Notes: generated by a model from the sequence alone, not told the origin. Positions 35,456 to 44,049 are shown, counted from the stretch's first letter. The stretch is DNA of 64,000 nucleotides from Natrinema sp046097095 (GCF_046097095.1 NZ_CP175698.1:2232001-2296000), one strand, 5' to 3'. Translations and numbers: made by a program.

Positions 35456-36228
35456 AGGGTATCACCCGCGCCGCGCGCGGACGGATTCCGCTCGAGCGTC
35501 GGGATCTCCCCCGTCTCGACGAGGCTCTTGAAGCGATCCAGTGCGACGGCCGCGAGCGCGTCGGGCACGACCTCGAGGCGCTTCGTCACCGCGGTGCCGA
35601 CGGGGCCGCCCGGCGGCTCGAAGCGGAAGTGTAACGTCACCTCCGTTCCTCGGTCGGCCGGTGCCTCCCGGAAGCGGACTGCCCCCTCGCTCGCGACGGG
35701 CGCGTCCTCGAGTGATTCCCAGCGGAGGACCTCGCCGGGCCGGTCTTCGATGACGTGTGTCGTCCACGACACGCTCGCGCCGAGCGGGCCGCTTGCCGTC
35801 CAGTGCCAGCGATCCTCGCTCTCGGCCGTCACGTCGACGAGGTCGCGGTAGATGCGCGTCATCGCTTCCGGATCACGCCAGCGCTCGTAGACCTCGTCCG
35901 CCGGTTGCCCGATCGTGACCGAACGGGTCGTCGCTACCGCGCCAGACGCGTCCATTTCGGCTGCTCGACCGGCTTCGCTCGCCGGGCCGCTGTCGACCGT
36001 CTCGGCGCGCTGCTGGCCGCCGACGAGGCCTCGATAGACCAGCCAGCCGCCGGTGAGCGCTGCCGCCGCGCCCCCGAGCGACCGTCGTCTGAGCCCCAGT
36101 ACCAGGAGCGTTCCGCCGACGGTTGCAGCGGCGAGCCGGCCGCCCGGTCCGAACGACCGTTCCGACGGCTCCCGCTCCGGGGCGTGCGACGGCTCTATAC
36201 CCGTTACGTCCTGTCGTTCGGTCGACAT
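35452..36228 (-). CDS. SRPBCC (polyketide cyclase-like) protein with membrane hairpin
   Basis: 258 aa. Residues about 25-70 contain two short hydrophobic stretches of the DUF2892-like type (LAAATVGGTLLVLGLRRRS; GAAAALTGGWLVYRGLVGG). Residues about 95-245 are a START/SRPBCC ligand-binding fold, beginning TTRSVTIGQPADEVYERWRD. Homologues with this arrangement are described as cyclase/dehydrase family proteins of unknown ligand. Start at 36228 (MSTERQDVTG). Translationally coupled to the alcohol dehydrogenase. Confidence 0.85.
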   Translation of the reverse strand: MSTERQDVTGIEPSHAPEREPSERSFGPGGRLAAATVGGTLLVLGLRRRSLGGAAAALTGGWLVYRGLVGGQQRAETVDSGPASEAGRAAEMDASGAVATTRSVTIGQPADEVYERWRDPEAMTRIYRDLVDVTAESEDRWHWTASGPLGASVSWTTHVIEDRPGEVLRWESLEDAPVASEGAVRFREAPADRGTEVTLHFRFEPPGGPVGTAVTKRLEVVPDALAAVALDRFKSLVETGEIPTLERNPSARGAGDTL

Positions 36229-36863
36229 AGGGTGCTCACCTCCGTGACGAACGCCTGAATGGTTTTTCGACGCCGGTACCGGTGACGCAGCGTCGACCGT
36301 CGGTCCCGCAACCCGACCGGACATGGCGGCTGATTCCGTGCGAGAGCGTATCGAATCATTACGTCTCGTCGCGACCTCCACCGAGCGGTCGTTTGTCAGT
36401 AACACCCGCAAGCGCAGGCACGGCCGCCGAACGCACGCCGATGTCGATGCGATCTCGATGGCGGCTTCGACGCCGAACGGCCACGACGAGACACGGTGGA
36501 GCAATCTGCCGGATCGCGATCGCGTCGCGCTGGCGCGACGTAAGCGCGGCGTCGACCGGTTCCCGCGCCGCGTCGTACTCCCCGACTCGCTCGACCGAGA
36601 CGTCGATTCCGTCGAGAACGCTCGCCAGCACCTCGCGGAGGACGGCAGCATCGCCGACGCCCTCGACGGTCACGCCGCCCGTCACGTCGTAGCGCAGCGG
36701 CGGCAACACGAGCAGCGCTCGAGCAATGGCCTCCGTCCGACGTACTGTCGTATGGTGGCGCTCCCGATTTGGGCTGCTACACTGACGTTCCGATGGGGAT
36801 ATCCCGTGATGGGTGCAACTGACGGCGTAGTTCCTTTTCCCTTGCGTCGACTAGTTCACATCG
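36229..36863. other. 635-bp region without an intact gene
   Basis: Apart from the decayed HTH-10 fragment (36359-36742) I see no gene. CCTTTTCCC about 27-32 bases before 36864 is the probable promoter of the next gene. Confidence 0.5.
36359..36742 (-). pseudogene. Decayed HTH-10 (Bat-like) regulator fragment
   Basis: The minus-strand frame reads TVRRTEAIARALLVLPPLRYDV, continues through DVSVERVGEYDAA and reaches LTSRQRDAIA, the conserved beginning of the HTH-10 DNA-binding domain (usually LTxRQRExL). After that the frame loses similarity; broken HTH-like residues (CSTVSRR) appear in another frame. The sensor half expected upstream is missing too. It is a remnant truncated at both ends. Confidence 0.45.
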
Positions 36864-37397
36864 ATGTTCGGTAGCGACGTTCGACCAACAGTACCCCGTC
36901 GATTCCGCCGGCAGATGGGGCCCGTGATCGATCGTGTTGCGAAGGGACTCGGCCAGCCGGAATATCGCGTCTGGCCGAAGGGATACGTCGCGACGGTCTC
37001 GCTACCGATCGCGGAAGTAGAGGAAAAACTGAACGACGAAGGGTTCTCCTGGGATCCGTTGAGCCTGTACCATTACACGCTGGTCGGGAACGGATCGGAC
37101 GGGAGTTGGGCGTACCGATCGTCGCGGCTTGCCGACCGGCAACTCCACGTCGTCCTCTTCGAGCGGAGCCGCGATCGGACTGATGTCTACGCACACACCG
37201 AGTATAGTTGGCTCAGCCATCCGTTGAAACACGCCAAACAGGAAGCGATTCGGCGATCGGACGGCGTCGCGACGATGCGGGGAGTGCTCGAGGCGTGGGA
37301 CGTCGAGTACACCCGCGAGTCGATCGTCACGCGGACGGTGCGACACATCGTGACTCGACTTCGCGACGAACGCCGTCGACGGAGTGACCGGTCGTAG
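36864..37397 (+). CDS. Conserved haloarchaeal protein, unknown function
   Basis: 177 aa, basic at both ends, acidic between. The central part looks like a compact alpha/beta domain (YRVWPKGYVATVSLPIAEVEEKL; RQLHVVLFERSRDRTDVYAHTEYSWLSHPLKHAKQEA), followed by a helix and an Arg-rich tail (RLRDERRRRSDRS). No membrane segment or catalytic motif is visible. The start may instead be the ATG at codon 18. I believe similar proteins occur in other haloarchaea but cannot check this. Confidence 0.65.
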   Translation: MFGSDVRPTVPRRFRRQMGPVIDRVAKGLGQPEYRVWPKGYVATVSLPIAEVEEKLNDEGFSWDPLSLYHYTLVGNGSDGSWAYRSSRLADRQLHVVLFERSRDRTDVYAHTEYSWLSHPLKHAKQEAIRRSDGVATMRGVLEAWDVEYTRESIVTRTVRHIVTRLRDERRRRSDRS

Positions 37398-37525
37398 ATC
37401 CGCTGGTCGGCTTTCGGTGTGGCGTGCGGTTTCGAACTCGGGGCTACGCTCGAGCGCGCCGAACGGGCTGCGATCGCTGGGGGCGGCTTTACACGCCCGC
37501 CGACCGTTACTTGCGCTGACTTCTC

Positions 37526-37684
37526 ATGGCATTCAAATTCGAGTGTTTTCAGGAGGGCTGTCCATTCCTCGTGCGTGCCGACAGCAGCGACGAGATCGTC
37601 CACCTCGTCGCGGAACACGCCGCGTACGCACACGACCTCGACATCGAGCGCGACGCCATCGAAGCGGAGATCGAACGCGTATAG
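37526..37684 (+). CDS. DUF1059 small protein
   Basis: 52 aa. MAFKFECFQEGCPFLVRADS places two Cys (7 and 12) as in the C-x4-C of DUF1059 proteins, followed by DEIVHLVAEHAAYAHD, where the His residues could complete a metal site; the C-terminus is a helix. Length is typical. It ends 12 bases before the ATG of the regulator at 37697, same strand, so the two are probably co-transcribed. Confidence 0.8.
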   Translation: MAFKFECFQEGCPFLVRADSSDEIVHLVAEHAAYAHDLDIERDAIEAEIERV

Positions 37685-37696
37685 CCGGTGGTCGCG

Positions 37697-38464
37697 ATGT
37701 CCGGAGACGAGACCGAGCCAGATCCGGTGGAGTTGATGCGTCGCAGCGAACTCCTCGCCGTGCTACGTGACGGGCCGAAGACGCCGAACGAACTCGAGGG
37801 CGATACGTCGCTGTCCCGGTCGACCGTCCACCGCGCGATCGAATCGCTCGCCGATCAGCGCATCCTCGCCGACACCGACGGCGGGTTCGAACTCACTGGA
37901 TTCGGTCGCGTCGTCGCGGACGAGATTACCGGCTGCCGAACGGCGATCGCGACCGCCGACCGGCTCCGCCCACTGCTCGAGACGGTCGCTACGACGCCCG
38001 TGACGGTTCCGATCGAACACCTCGCGGACGCCGAGGTCACGTATCCACAGCAGGCACACGCACACGTCGCGACCAGACGGATCACCGATTTGCTGGCGGA
38101 CGCCGAGCGGATTCGTCTCTTCGCGGGGGTCATTTCGCCGCTCTATCTCGAGATGGCATACGAGCAGGTCCAGCGCGGGACGGAGGTCGTCGCGATCTTC
38201 GACCGGCGAGTCGTCGAAATCCTCTTTTCCGAATACGGGAGCCACGCCCGTGAGGCGGCTCAAACCGGCCATTTCGAGATACTGGTCTATGATCGCTGTC
38301 CGTTCGAACTCTTCCTCTGTGATGCGACGGTCGGGATCGCCGCCCACGACGATGATGGATTCCTTCGGCTCTTCGTCGAGTCCGACGACCCCGACGTGTT
38401 CCAGTGGGCGGAATCGATGTACGAGCGGTATCGCGATCGCTCGGAATACGTGACTCTGTTCTGA
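37697..38464 (+). CDS. Winged-helix transcriptional regulator, FilR1-domain type
   Basis: 255 aa. Residues 10-75 form a MarR/ArsR-like winged helix (LLAVLRDGPKTPNELEGDTS, then LSRSTVHRAIESLADQRILADTDGGFELTGFGRVV). Residues about 110-250 match the FilR1-type (methanogenesis regulator) ligand domain: THVATRR-like HVATRRITDLLADA, VISPLYLEMAYEQVQRG, VVEILFSEYG and YDRCPFELFLCD. The ATG at 37697 is used; a GTG three codons earlier exists. DUF1059 gene directly upstream. Confidence 0.85.
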   Translation: MSGDETEPDPVELMRRSELLAVLRDGPKTPNELEGDTSLSRSTVHRAIESLADQRILADTDGGFELTGFGRVVADEITGCRTAIATADRLRPLLETVATTPVTVPIEHLADAEVTYPQQAHAHVATRRITDLLADAERIRLFAGVISPLYLEMAYEQVQRGTEVVAIFDRRVVEILFSEYGSHAREAAQTGHFEILVYDRCPFELFLCDATVGIAAHDDDGFLRLFVESDDPDVFQWAESMYERYRDRSEYVTLF

Positions 38465-38490
38465 GGGGTCTCCCCAGCCGAGCTCGTTTT

Positions 38491-38520
38491 CACTCGTGGG
38501 AACGATCTCACTCGTGGGAA
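38491..38520 (+). repeat. 12-bp direct repeat between regulator and HalOD1 gene
   Basis: CACTCGTGGGAA occurs at 38491-38502 and again at 38509-38520, separated by six bases, so the copies are 18 bases apart centre to centre. It lies after the regulator stop and about 100 bases before the HalOD1 start; might be a protein-binding site. Confidence 0.5.
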
Positions 38521-38612
38521 AATATCGGCTCTCGAGGCCTCCAAGGGCCAAATTTAACACGCCCGGGTTCGTAGAACGGATAGCACACACCCGTATCCGA
38601 CGCCTCATACCC

Positions 38613-38948
38613 ATGTCAGAACACACTCATCGACCGGCTGACGGTCCGACGTTCGACGCACGAACCGGGACGTACGAACAGCACTACGATGCCGCTGACG
38701 GCGCGGACATAGTCGTCAGCGCGATCCGGTCCGTGGCAGACATCGCCGGCGTTCCGACGACCGAGATGGAGCCGGTTGGTGACAGTATCGATGCCGATGT
38801 CCTCGTCGACGCGGTCGAGGCGGCCACGGCGACCGACGATGCAACCGTCGGCGTCACGGTCAGCATTCACGAACATGACGTCACTATCGGCGGCGGCCGA
38901 ATCGTCATCGATCCACCGTCGGAGTTTCGTCCTCGAGCGGGGTCGTAG
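38613..38948 (+). CDS. HalOD1 output-domain protein
   Basis: 111 aa. Almost the whole chain is the HalOD1 domain, a haloarchaeal signal-output module first seen in response regulators: ADIVVSAIRSVADIAGVPTTEMEPVGDSIDADVLVDAV, then DDATVGVTVSIHEHDVTI. No receiver or PAS domain is attached. Proposed to act in transcriptional or signalling output; the mechanism is unknown. A DUF7344-type HTH gene follows 53 bases later on the same strand. Confidence 0.85.
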   Translation: MSEHTHRPADGPTFDARTGTYEQHYDAADGADIVVSAIRSVADIAGVPTTEMEPVGDSIDADVLVDAVEAATATDDATVGVTVSIHEHDVTIGGGRIVIDPPSEFRPRAGS

Positions 38949-39001
38949 TGGTAGCGGACGCAAGCCGCGTCTCTTAGTGGCTGTCCCGTCGTGAGAGGTG
39001 T

Positions 39002-39406
39002 ATGACGACGCGATATCGTGTACACGACCGGCCAACGCGTCGGACTCGCGGCACCTCGGCCCGGATCCGTACCGACGGCGGCTCGTCGCTCTCGGTCGAC
39101 GACGCGTTTACGGTCCTCGCGGACTCCACGCGACGCCACGCGCTCAGCTATCTGCGACGAGCGCGCTCGCCCGTCGACAGGACGGAACTCGCCCGACACG
39201 TCGCCGCCCGCAAACGCAAGTGTGATCCGAACGAGGTCTCGGACGAGACGCTCGAGCAGGCCGAAACCGAACTGCACCACCTCACGCTCCCGTCGTTGCG
39301 CGCACACGGACTCGTCGAATACAGCGAGGGTGCCATCGTCTTGCTCGAGGACGATCCCACGATCGCGCGACTGTTAGACGCCGCCGAGGCCGCCGCTTCC
39401 TCGTGA
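39002..39406 (+). CDS. Winged-helix protein, DUF7344 type
   Basis: 134 aa. An Arg-rich N-terminal tail of 28 residues precedes a helix-turn-helix with the phrase SVDDAFTVLADSTRRHALSYL, then HLTLPSLRAHGLVEYSEGAIVL for the recognition helix and wing. This is the pattern of the many small haloarchaeal DUF7344 regulators. Follows the HalOD1 gene, so the pair may be one signalling unit. Confidence 0.85.
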   Translation: MTTRYRVHDRPTRRTRGTSARIRTDGGSSLSVDDAFTVLADSTRRHALSYLRRARSPVDRTELARHVAARKRKCDPNEVSDETLEQAETELHHLTLPSLRAHGLVEYSEGAIVLLEDDPTIARLLDAAEAAASS

Positions 39407-39536
39407 GTCGCCGACCCGTCCGGGGACGACGGCGGCGTCGCCGAGAGCCGATTCGCGTCGTCACTGGCCGCTCGAGGCTGACCGCGTGCCGGCGGATCCC
39501 AGAGTCTACGTAGATCCGTCTCGGAGTTCCCGTCGA

Positions 39537-40376
39537 ATGCCGACCGAATCGAAGACACGACACCGTGATCTTCGCGAGGTCGTGCGGTTTTACTTGCTGG
39601 ACCACCGGACGCGACCGGGGCAGGCCATCGACATCGCCTTGCTGGCGCTGAACCTCGCGTTCGTCGCCATTTTCGTCGCGGAGACGTACCCGCTTTCGCC
39701 GGCCGTTGATACCCTTCTCTGGAACGCCGAGGTCGCCATCGCGGTCGTGTTTCTGGTGGAGTACGTCTTGCGACTCTACGGCGCGGCAGATCGCTTACAG
39801 GAGTTCTTCAACGTCTACACGCTGGTCGATCTGCTCGCGATCTTGCCGACGCTGCTCGTCGTGGGCTGGCCGGGGGCGGCGACGGTCGCCAGCGTCGGCT
39901 TCCTCCGCGTGATCCGGGTCATCCGCGTACTCCGCTTTTATCGGTTCACGCAGGACGCGGAGTTTTTCTTTGGGACGATCTCGGACAACGCCCTGCGCGC
40001 GCTGAAACTGCTGTTGACGGTGCTCGTCTTGCTGTTCGTCTCCGCCGGTCTATTTTACAGTGCGGAACACGGCCGCAATCCCGCCGTCGACACGTTCGGT
40101 GACGCCTTCTACTATGTCGTGGTGGCGCTGTCGACCGTCGGCTTCGGCGATATCGTCCCGGTGACGACCGCGGGCCGGTGGGTCACCGTGGCGGCGATCC
40201 TGGCCGCCATCATCGTCCTCCCCTGGCAGGCGAGCAAGATCGCCCGCGAGTGGGCTCGAACGGGGAAGGTCAACGTCACCTGCCCCAACTGCGGGCTCTC
40301 GTCGCACGATCGGGACGCCTCCCACTGCAAGGCCTGCGGACACGTTATCTACCAGGAGTTCGACTCGAGCGAGTGA
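39537..40376 (+). CDS. Voltage-gated potassium channel with C-terminal zinc ribbon
   Basis: 279 aa. Six membrane segments: S1-S4 at residues about 30-145, S4 rich in Arg (FLRVIRVIRVLRFYRF), S5 at about 165-185, pore loop with the selectivity filter STVGFGDIVP near 215 and S6 (WVTVAAILAAIIVLPWQ). The tail after residue 245 has CPNCGLSSHDRDASHCKACG, a four-Cys zinc ribbon in place of the usual RCK/TrkA domain. Conducts K+ across the membrane, important for salt-in organisms. ATG at 39537 preferred over a GTG 17 codons upstream. Confidence 0.9.
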   Translation: MPTESKTRHRDLREVVRFYLLDHRTRPGQAIDIALLALNLAFVAIFVAETYPLSPAVDTLLWNAEVAIAVVFLVEYVLRLYGAADRLQEFFNVYTLVDLLAILPTLLVVGWPGAATVASVGFLRVIRVIRVLRFYRFTQDAEFFFGTISDNALRALKLLLTVLVLLFVSAGLFYSAEHGRNPAVDTFGDAFYYVVVALSTVGFGDIVPVTTAGRWVTVAAILAAIIVLPWQASKIAREWARTGKVNVTCPNCGLSSHDRDASHCKACGHVIYQEFDSSE

Positions 40377-40407
40377 GCCTCGCCCCACTGCGAACCGCGA
40401 CCGTTCG

Positions 40408-40413
40408 TTTATC
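40408..40413 (+). promoter_or_regulatory. Promoter box A of the double SRPBCC gene
   Basis: TTTATC lies 25-30 bases before the ATG at 40438; it favours that start over the GTG at 40423. Confidence 0.5.
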
Positions 40414-40437
40414 ACCGATGTCGTGATAGAAAATAGC

Positions 40438-41802
40438 ATGCAAAATCCGTTCGCAACGCCGGGCGCGGACGCGGCCGATCCGTCGATGCGTATCGACCGA
40501 TACCTGCCCGAGTACGACGTCACGACGGTTCGGCACACGGTCGTCGACGCCGACCCCGAGACGACCTACGAGGCGATGCTCACGGCCGATCTGACCGACA
40601 CCGGGCCGATCGTGCGCGCGCTGGGACGGCTGCGGGACGCGCCGACGGCCGTCGCTCACTGGATCGGCGGTACGTCGCGCGACCGGCCGCTCGAGGAGTT
40701 GCGACTCGCGGACATTCCGGAGACCGACGAGTGGACGACACTCGCCGACGAACCGGGCGAAGAGTTCGTCTTCGGCGCGGTCGGAACGTTCTGGCGACCG
40801 GCCATCGAATGGCGGCGGGTCGATCCCGAGGCGTTCGCGGCGTTCGACGACCCCGGCTACGCCAAACTCGCCGTCGGCCTCTCCGTCCGACCGTACGGCG
40901 ACGGCCGGACGCTGCTAACCTACGAGGCGCGCACGGCGACGACCGACGAGCGCGCCCGCCGGAACTTCCGCCGGTACTGGCGGCTCATCGGCCCGTTCGC
41001 GGGCTATCTCATGTCGAAAGCGCTCGAGCGCATCGGAGCCGACGCGGCGGCGCTCGCGCGCCGGACATCGCGGGCGGAGCGCGACCACGATGACGCCCGA
41101 GGCGGATCGATGCTGACCGCTCGACGGCTCCTCGGTGCGGTCACGCTCGCGGCGGCCGGCGTGTACCACTTCGCGATCCGGCCCCGGCACCGCCGCTGGG
41201 GGGCCACCGAGCGGGAAGCGCAGGCTTCGCTTCCGGGCGACGAGCTGCTGCCCGAGGCGACGGATCAGGTCACCCGCGCAATCGAGATCGACGCGCCCGC
41301 CGAAGTGGTCTGGCCGTGGCTCGTCCGACTCGCCGGCGGGCGAGACGGCCTCGACGGCGACGACCCCCTCGAGACCGCCGTCGACGGTACCGGCAGCGAT
41401 GCGTCCCAGTTTGTGCCGGCGGGCTCGGACCTCGAGGCCGGCGATACCGTCGACGTGGCCGACGACTCGCCGCTCTCGCCGGCCGAGTCGCCGGAGATCG
41501 CCCTGTTCGAGCCCGGACACGCGCTCGTCCTCGAGCCGCGGGGCGAGTCGCCGCCGTGGACGTGGGCGTTCGTCCTCGAGCCGGTCGACCGCGAGACGAC
41601 GCGGTTGCTCGCCCGGACGCGGTCGGACCTGCGGCGGGCCTCGAGCGACTCTCGCGTTCCGGTTCCGACCCGCCACGAGGCGCTAAACTACCTCTGCTGG
41701 GAGCCCGTTCACTTCGTCATGGAACGCGGATTGCTCCGAGAACTCGAGCGCCGGGCCGAAGCGGGGGCGCAGTTCGAGTCGCCCCTGGCCGCGTACCGGT
41801 AG
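40438..41802 (+). CDS. Two-domain SRPBCC-like protein with central membrane helix
   Basis: 454 aa. Residues about 20-205 form one START/SRPBCC-like domain (HTVVDADPETTYEAMLTAD at its start, FGAVGTFWRP inside). Residues about 225-250 are hydrophobic (LLGAVTLAAAGVYHFAI). Residues about 270-440 start a second such domain, DQVTRAIEIDAPAEVVWPWLVRLAGG, ending NYLCWEPVHFVMERGLLREL. The two halves face each other across or along the membrane; a fusion of two proteins usually encoded separately. Ligand unknown. Confidence 0.75.
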   Translation: MQNPFATPGADAADPSMRIDRYLPEYDVTTVRHTVVDADPETTYEAMLTADLTDTGPIVRALGRLRDAPTAVAHWIGGTSRDRPLEELRLADIPETDEWTTLADEPGEEFVFGAVGTFWRPAIEWRRVDPEAFAAFDDPGYAKLAVGLSVRPYGDGRTLLTYEARTATTDERARRNFRRYWRLIGPFAGYLMSKALERIGADAAALARRTSRAERDHDDARGGSMLTARRLLGAVTLAAAGVYHFAIRPRHRRWGATEREAQASLPGDELLPEATDQVTRAIEIDAPAEVVWPWLVRLAGGRDGLDGDDPLETAVDGTGSDASQFVPAGSDLEAGDTVDVADDSPLSPAESPEIALFEPGHALVLEPRGESPPWTWAFVLEPVDRETTRLLARTRSDLRRASSDSRVPVPTRHEALNYLCWEPVHFVMERGLLRELERRAEAGAQFESPLAAYR

Positions 41803-41831
41803 CCGGGACCGTTCGGCCGCCGTCTGAGATC

Positions 41832-42089
41832 GGGTGGCACGGCGATCGCCAGCAAGATCGATACCACGACTATCGTCTCTCGGCGGGACGCAGGCGTCGA
41901 CTCACAGTCGTCGACGTCGAAGACACAGCCGACCGCGACGTGGCGATCGCGTTCTGCAACCACCTCGAGACGGAGTTCGGCGAGGACCCGTACGTTCCGC
42001 CGGCGGACCTTCTCGAACGGTGTGACGAGGCCGGTATCGAGCGCTACACGTACGACCACCACGAACTCAGTTTCGAGCCGCAGTATTAG
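41832..42089 (+). pseudogene. Start-less reading frame with protein-like C-terminus
   Basis: The frame ends in good haloarchaeal protein sequence: LTVVDVEDTADRDVAIAFCNH, then DPYVPPADLLERCDEAGIER and YDHHELSFEPQY. Between the preceding gene's stop (41802) and this segment there is no in-frame ATG, GTG or TTG, and residues before LTVVDVED are arginine-rich and unlike it. Probably a gene that lost its 5' end; a sequencing frameshift would be the other explanation. Confidence 0.45.
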
Positions 42090-42125
42090 TCGGCGGCAGA
42101 TCCCGACTGCGGGTCGTTCGTTCGA

Positions 42126-42590
42126 CTATCCGTCGCCGTCGCTCGGGTCCGCCCCCATCCGCCCCGAATAATCCCAACTGTAGACCTCCCGCGGCTCGAT
42201 CTCGATCCGGACCTCTTCGCGGTCGCCGGCGAGCAGCCACCGGGCGAGCGCGGAGTCGGTGCCGCCCAGATAGCGCTCGAGTAGGTCGCGCAGGACTGCC
42301 TTCTCGCTATCGGCTGCGATCTCCGTGGTCCCATTCCCCCTGAGTCCCCGGTAGGGGACGTCGTTCGTCGAGATATCGAACGCGATCTCGGGATCGTGTC
42401 GCAGGAAGCGCACGAGCGTCGCGTTCGCCCCGGTTGCACACTCGAGGACGCCATCTCGATACCGGAACCACAGCGCGACGAGCCACAGCGAGCCGTCGGG
42501 TCGATGCGTGGCGATGCGGATCGGGATCGTCGCCTCCTGCAGGAAGGTCTCGACCTCGCTCTCGGACCAGACGCCGCGGAAGTCGGTCAT
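42126..42590 (-). CDS. Pyridoxamine 5'-phosphate oxidase-like split-barrel protein
   Basis: 154 aa flavin/F420-binding split barrel. Core strands: IPIRIATHRPDGSLWLVALWFRYRDGV, ANATLVRFLRHDPEIAFDIST and PYRGLRGNGTTEIA, ending in EVYSWDYSGRM. It is more similar in layout to haloarchaeal PPOX-class F420-dependent proteins than to true PdxH. The neighbour at 26117 is a distant second copy of the fold in this window. Substrate unknown. Confidence 0.85.
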   Translation of the reverse strand: MTDFRGVWSESEVETFLQEATIPIRIATHRPDGSLWLVALWFRYRDGVLECATGANATLVRFLRHDPEIAFDISTNDVPYRGLRGNGTTEIAADSEKAVLRDLLERYLGGTDSALARWLLAGDREEVRIEIEPREVYSWDYSGRMGADPSDGDG

Positions 42591-42717
42591 ACCCGGTCGT
42601 TCGCGGCGGAGGGAGAAATAGCTCGAGTCAGTACGGTCGGTTCGCGGTCCGTGTCGCGAGACGAAAGGAGGCGGCCCGATTTACGCGAGAGCGAGACGCG
42701 CCGTCGTTCTCGCCGAA

Positions 42718-43731
42718 CTACGTTCCGTTCTCGGCCGCTTCCCGTCCTCCACCTTCCCCGCCGTTTCCACTACCGGCCGACGCGTTCGCGCTCGCGCTTC
42801 CCGTCGCGTTCGATGCGGCGAACAGGTCCGTCCGGAACTGCCGCTGGTACGAAATGAACTCGAGCGGGAGGGTCCGCTCGACGCCGCCGTACGCGACGGT
42901 GGCGTTGAAGTCGACCGTCAGGTTCGAGACGCCGCCCTGCCGACGGTGTGTGACCCACCACTCGTCGAGTTTGGCGTTGTCGATCACCGCACTGGCCTCG
43001 AGCGTCTGCGTACTGTTCGGCTCGAGTACGGTCTGTTCGGCGGCGGTGCCCTGACCGACGACGAGTCCGTTCAGTTGCACCGTATACCCGAGCTGCGTGA
43101 TCGGAACCGGAACCGACAGCGAGTTCGTCACCGTCGCCGACGCCTCGATCGGCGTTCGGTTGACGGTGGCGTTGCCCCACCTTGCGTTCGTCTCGTTGAC
43201 GACGAACACCGTCTGATTCGAGATCTGGAACTGCCGGCTCTCGTTCGTCTCGAGTGGCTCGAGCAGGTTCGTGTGAACGGTTCGAGTCCGCGTCAACGCC
43301 TCCGCCGGGACCCGGATTCCGGCGTATTCGACGACGATGTCCGGTTCGACGTGCACCGTCGTCGTTTCGTTGTGATTGACGTGGGAGGCCCACCACGCCG
43401 GGATCTCGTCGTTGTCGATCCACGTCGAGACGCTGACGGTGCTCTCGCCGCCGCCGAGGTGTACGCGGTTTTCCTGCTCCGTCGCGACCTCGACGTCGTT
43501 TAACGAGACCGTATACGACACGTCCGCCGCGGCGTCGCCCAGGCGGAGCAAAAACGGGTTGTCGACGGTCACTTCCGTCTCGATCTCGGTCCGATCGGAC
43601 GTGACGGTCCCCCAGTCGTTCTCGACCGACTCGACCCGCGGTCGATCCACCGCGAGGACGCCGTAGGTCACCGTCGCGACGATCAGGACGAGTGCGACGA
43701 CCGTCACCAGCCACGTTCTGCGACGAACCAT
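42718..43731 (-). CDS. Membrane-anchored LEA type 2 / WHy-domain protein
   Basis: 337 aa. Residues 6-27 form an N-terminal membrane anchor. Two water-stress-hypersensitive (WHy) beta-sandwich domains follow: about 33-140 (DNPFLLRLGDAAADVSYTV) and 175-290 (TNSLSVPVPITQLGYTVQLNG), each with the NP(F/L/V)-like start. Residues 310-337 are Gly/Ser/Glu-rich. The domains probably face the medium. LEA14-like proteins are linked to desiccation or salt stress; the actual role here is inferred only. Confidence 0.85.
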   Translation of the reverse strand: MVRRRTWLVTVVALVLIVATVTYGVLAVDRPRVESVENDWGTVTSDRTEIETEVTVDNPFLLRLGDAAADVSYTVSLNDVEVATEQENRVHLGGGESTVSVSTWIDNDEIPAWWASHVNHNETTTVHVEPDIVVEYAGIRVPAEALTRTRTVHTNLLEPLETNESRQFQISNQTVFVVNETNARWGNATVNRTPIEASATVTNSLSVPVPITQLGYTVQLNGLVVGQGTAAEQTVLEPNSTQTLEASAVIDNAKLDEWWVTHRRQGGVSNLTVDFNATVAYGGVERTLPLEFISYQRQFRTDLFAASNATGSASANASAGSGNGGEGGGREAAENGT

Positions 43732-44049
43732 CTACCGGAGGTCCCACACGACGGAAGTTCGGCCGTCGCGTTACACGTTCAGGGCGTTGAAGTCCGGGCG
43801 ACCCGCGAATCGGCTGTGGTGTGGCCGCCTGCGAGCACCCCGTCGGCGTCCTCGGACCGAAGACGGACCTTGCCCTCGAACGTGAGCGGCCAGTCCCCGA
43901 CGAAACCTACCGACTCGAGTGTCCGGGGTCGAACGGCTTCGTTATCGGCCGGCCGGTCGAGGACCCCACCGTAGCAGTAGCAGGCATCACTGCCTCCGCA
44001 ACGCATCACTTATGATATTCCACCTGTACGCGTTCCAGTCACGACCCTT
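43732..44049. other. 318-bp intergenic region
   Basis: Opposing short open frames (76 and 64 codons) are present but neither has a promoter or recognisable sequence. TTATGATA near 44010 is the likely promoter of the exchanger gene. Confidence 0.5.

Noticed and set aside
43779..44009. 76-aa minus and 64-aa plus frames in the gap before the exchanger
   Set aside because: They overlap each other, lack promoters and known motifs; at most one could be real and neither can be supported.
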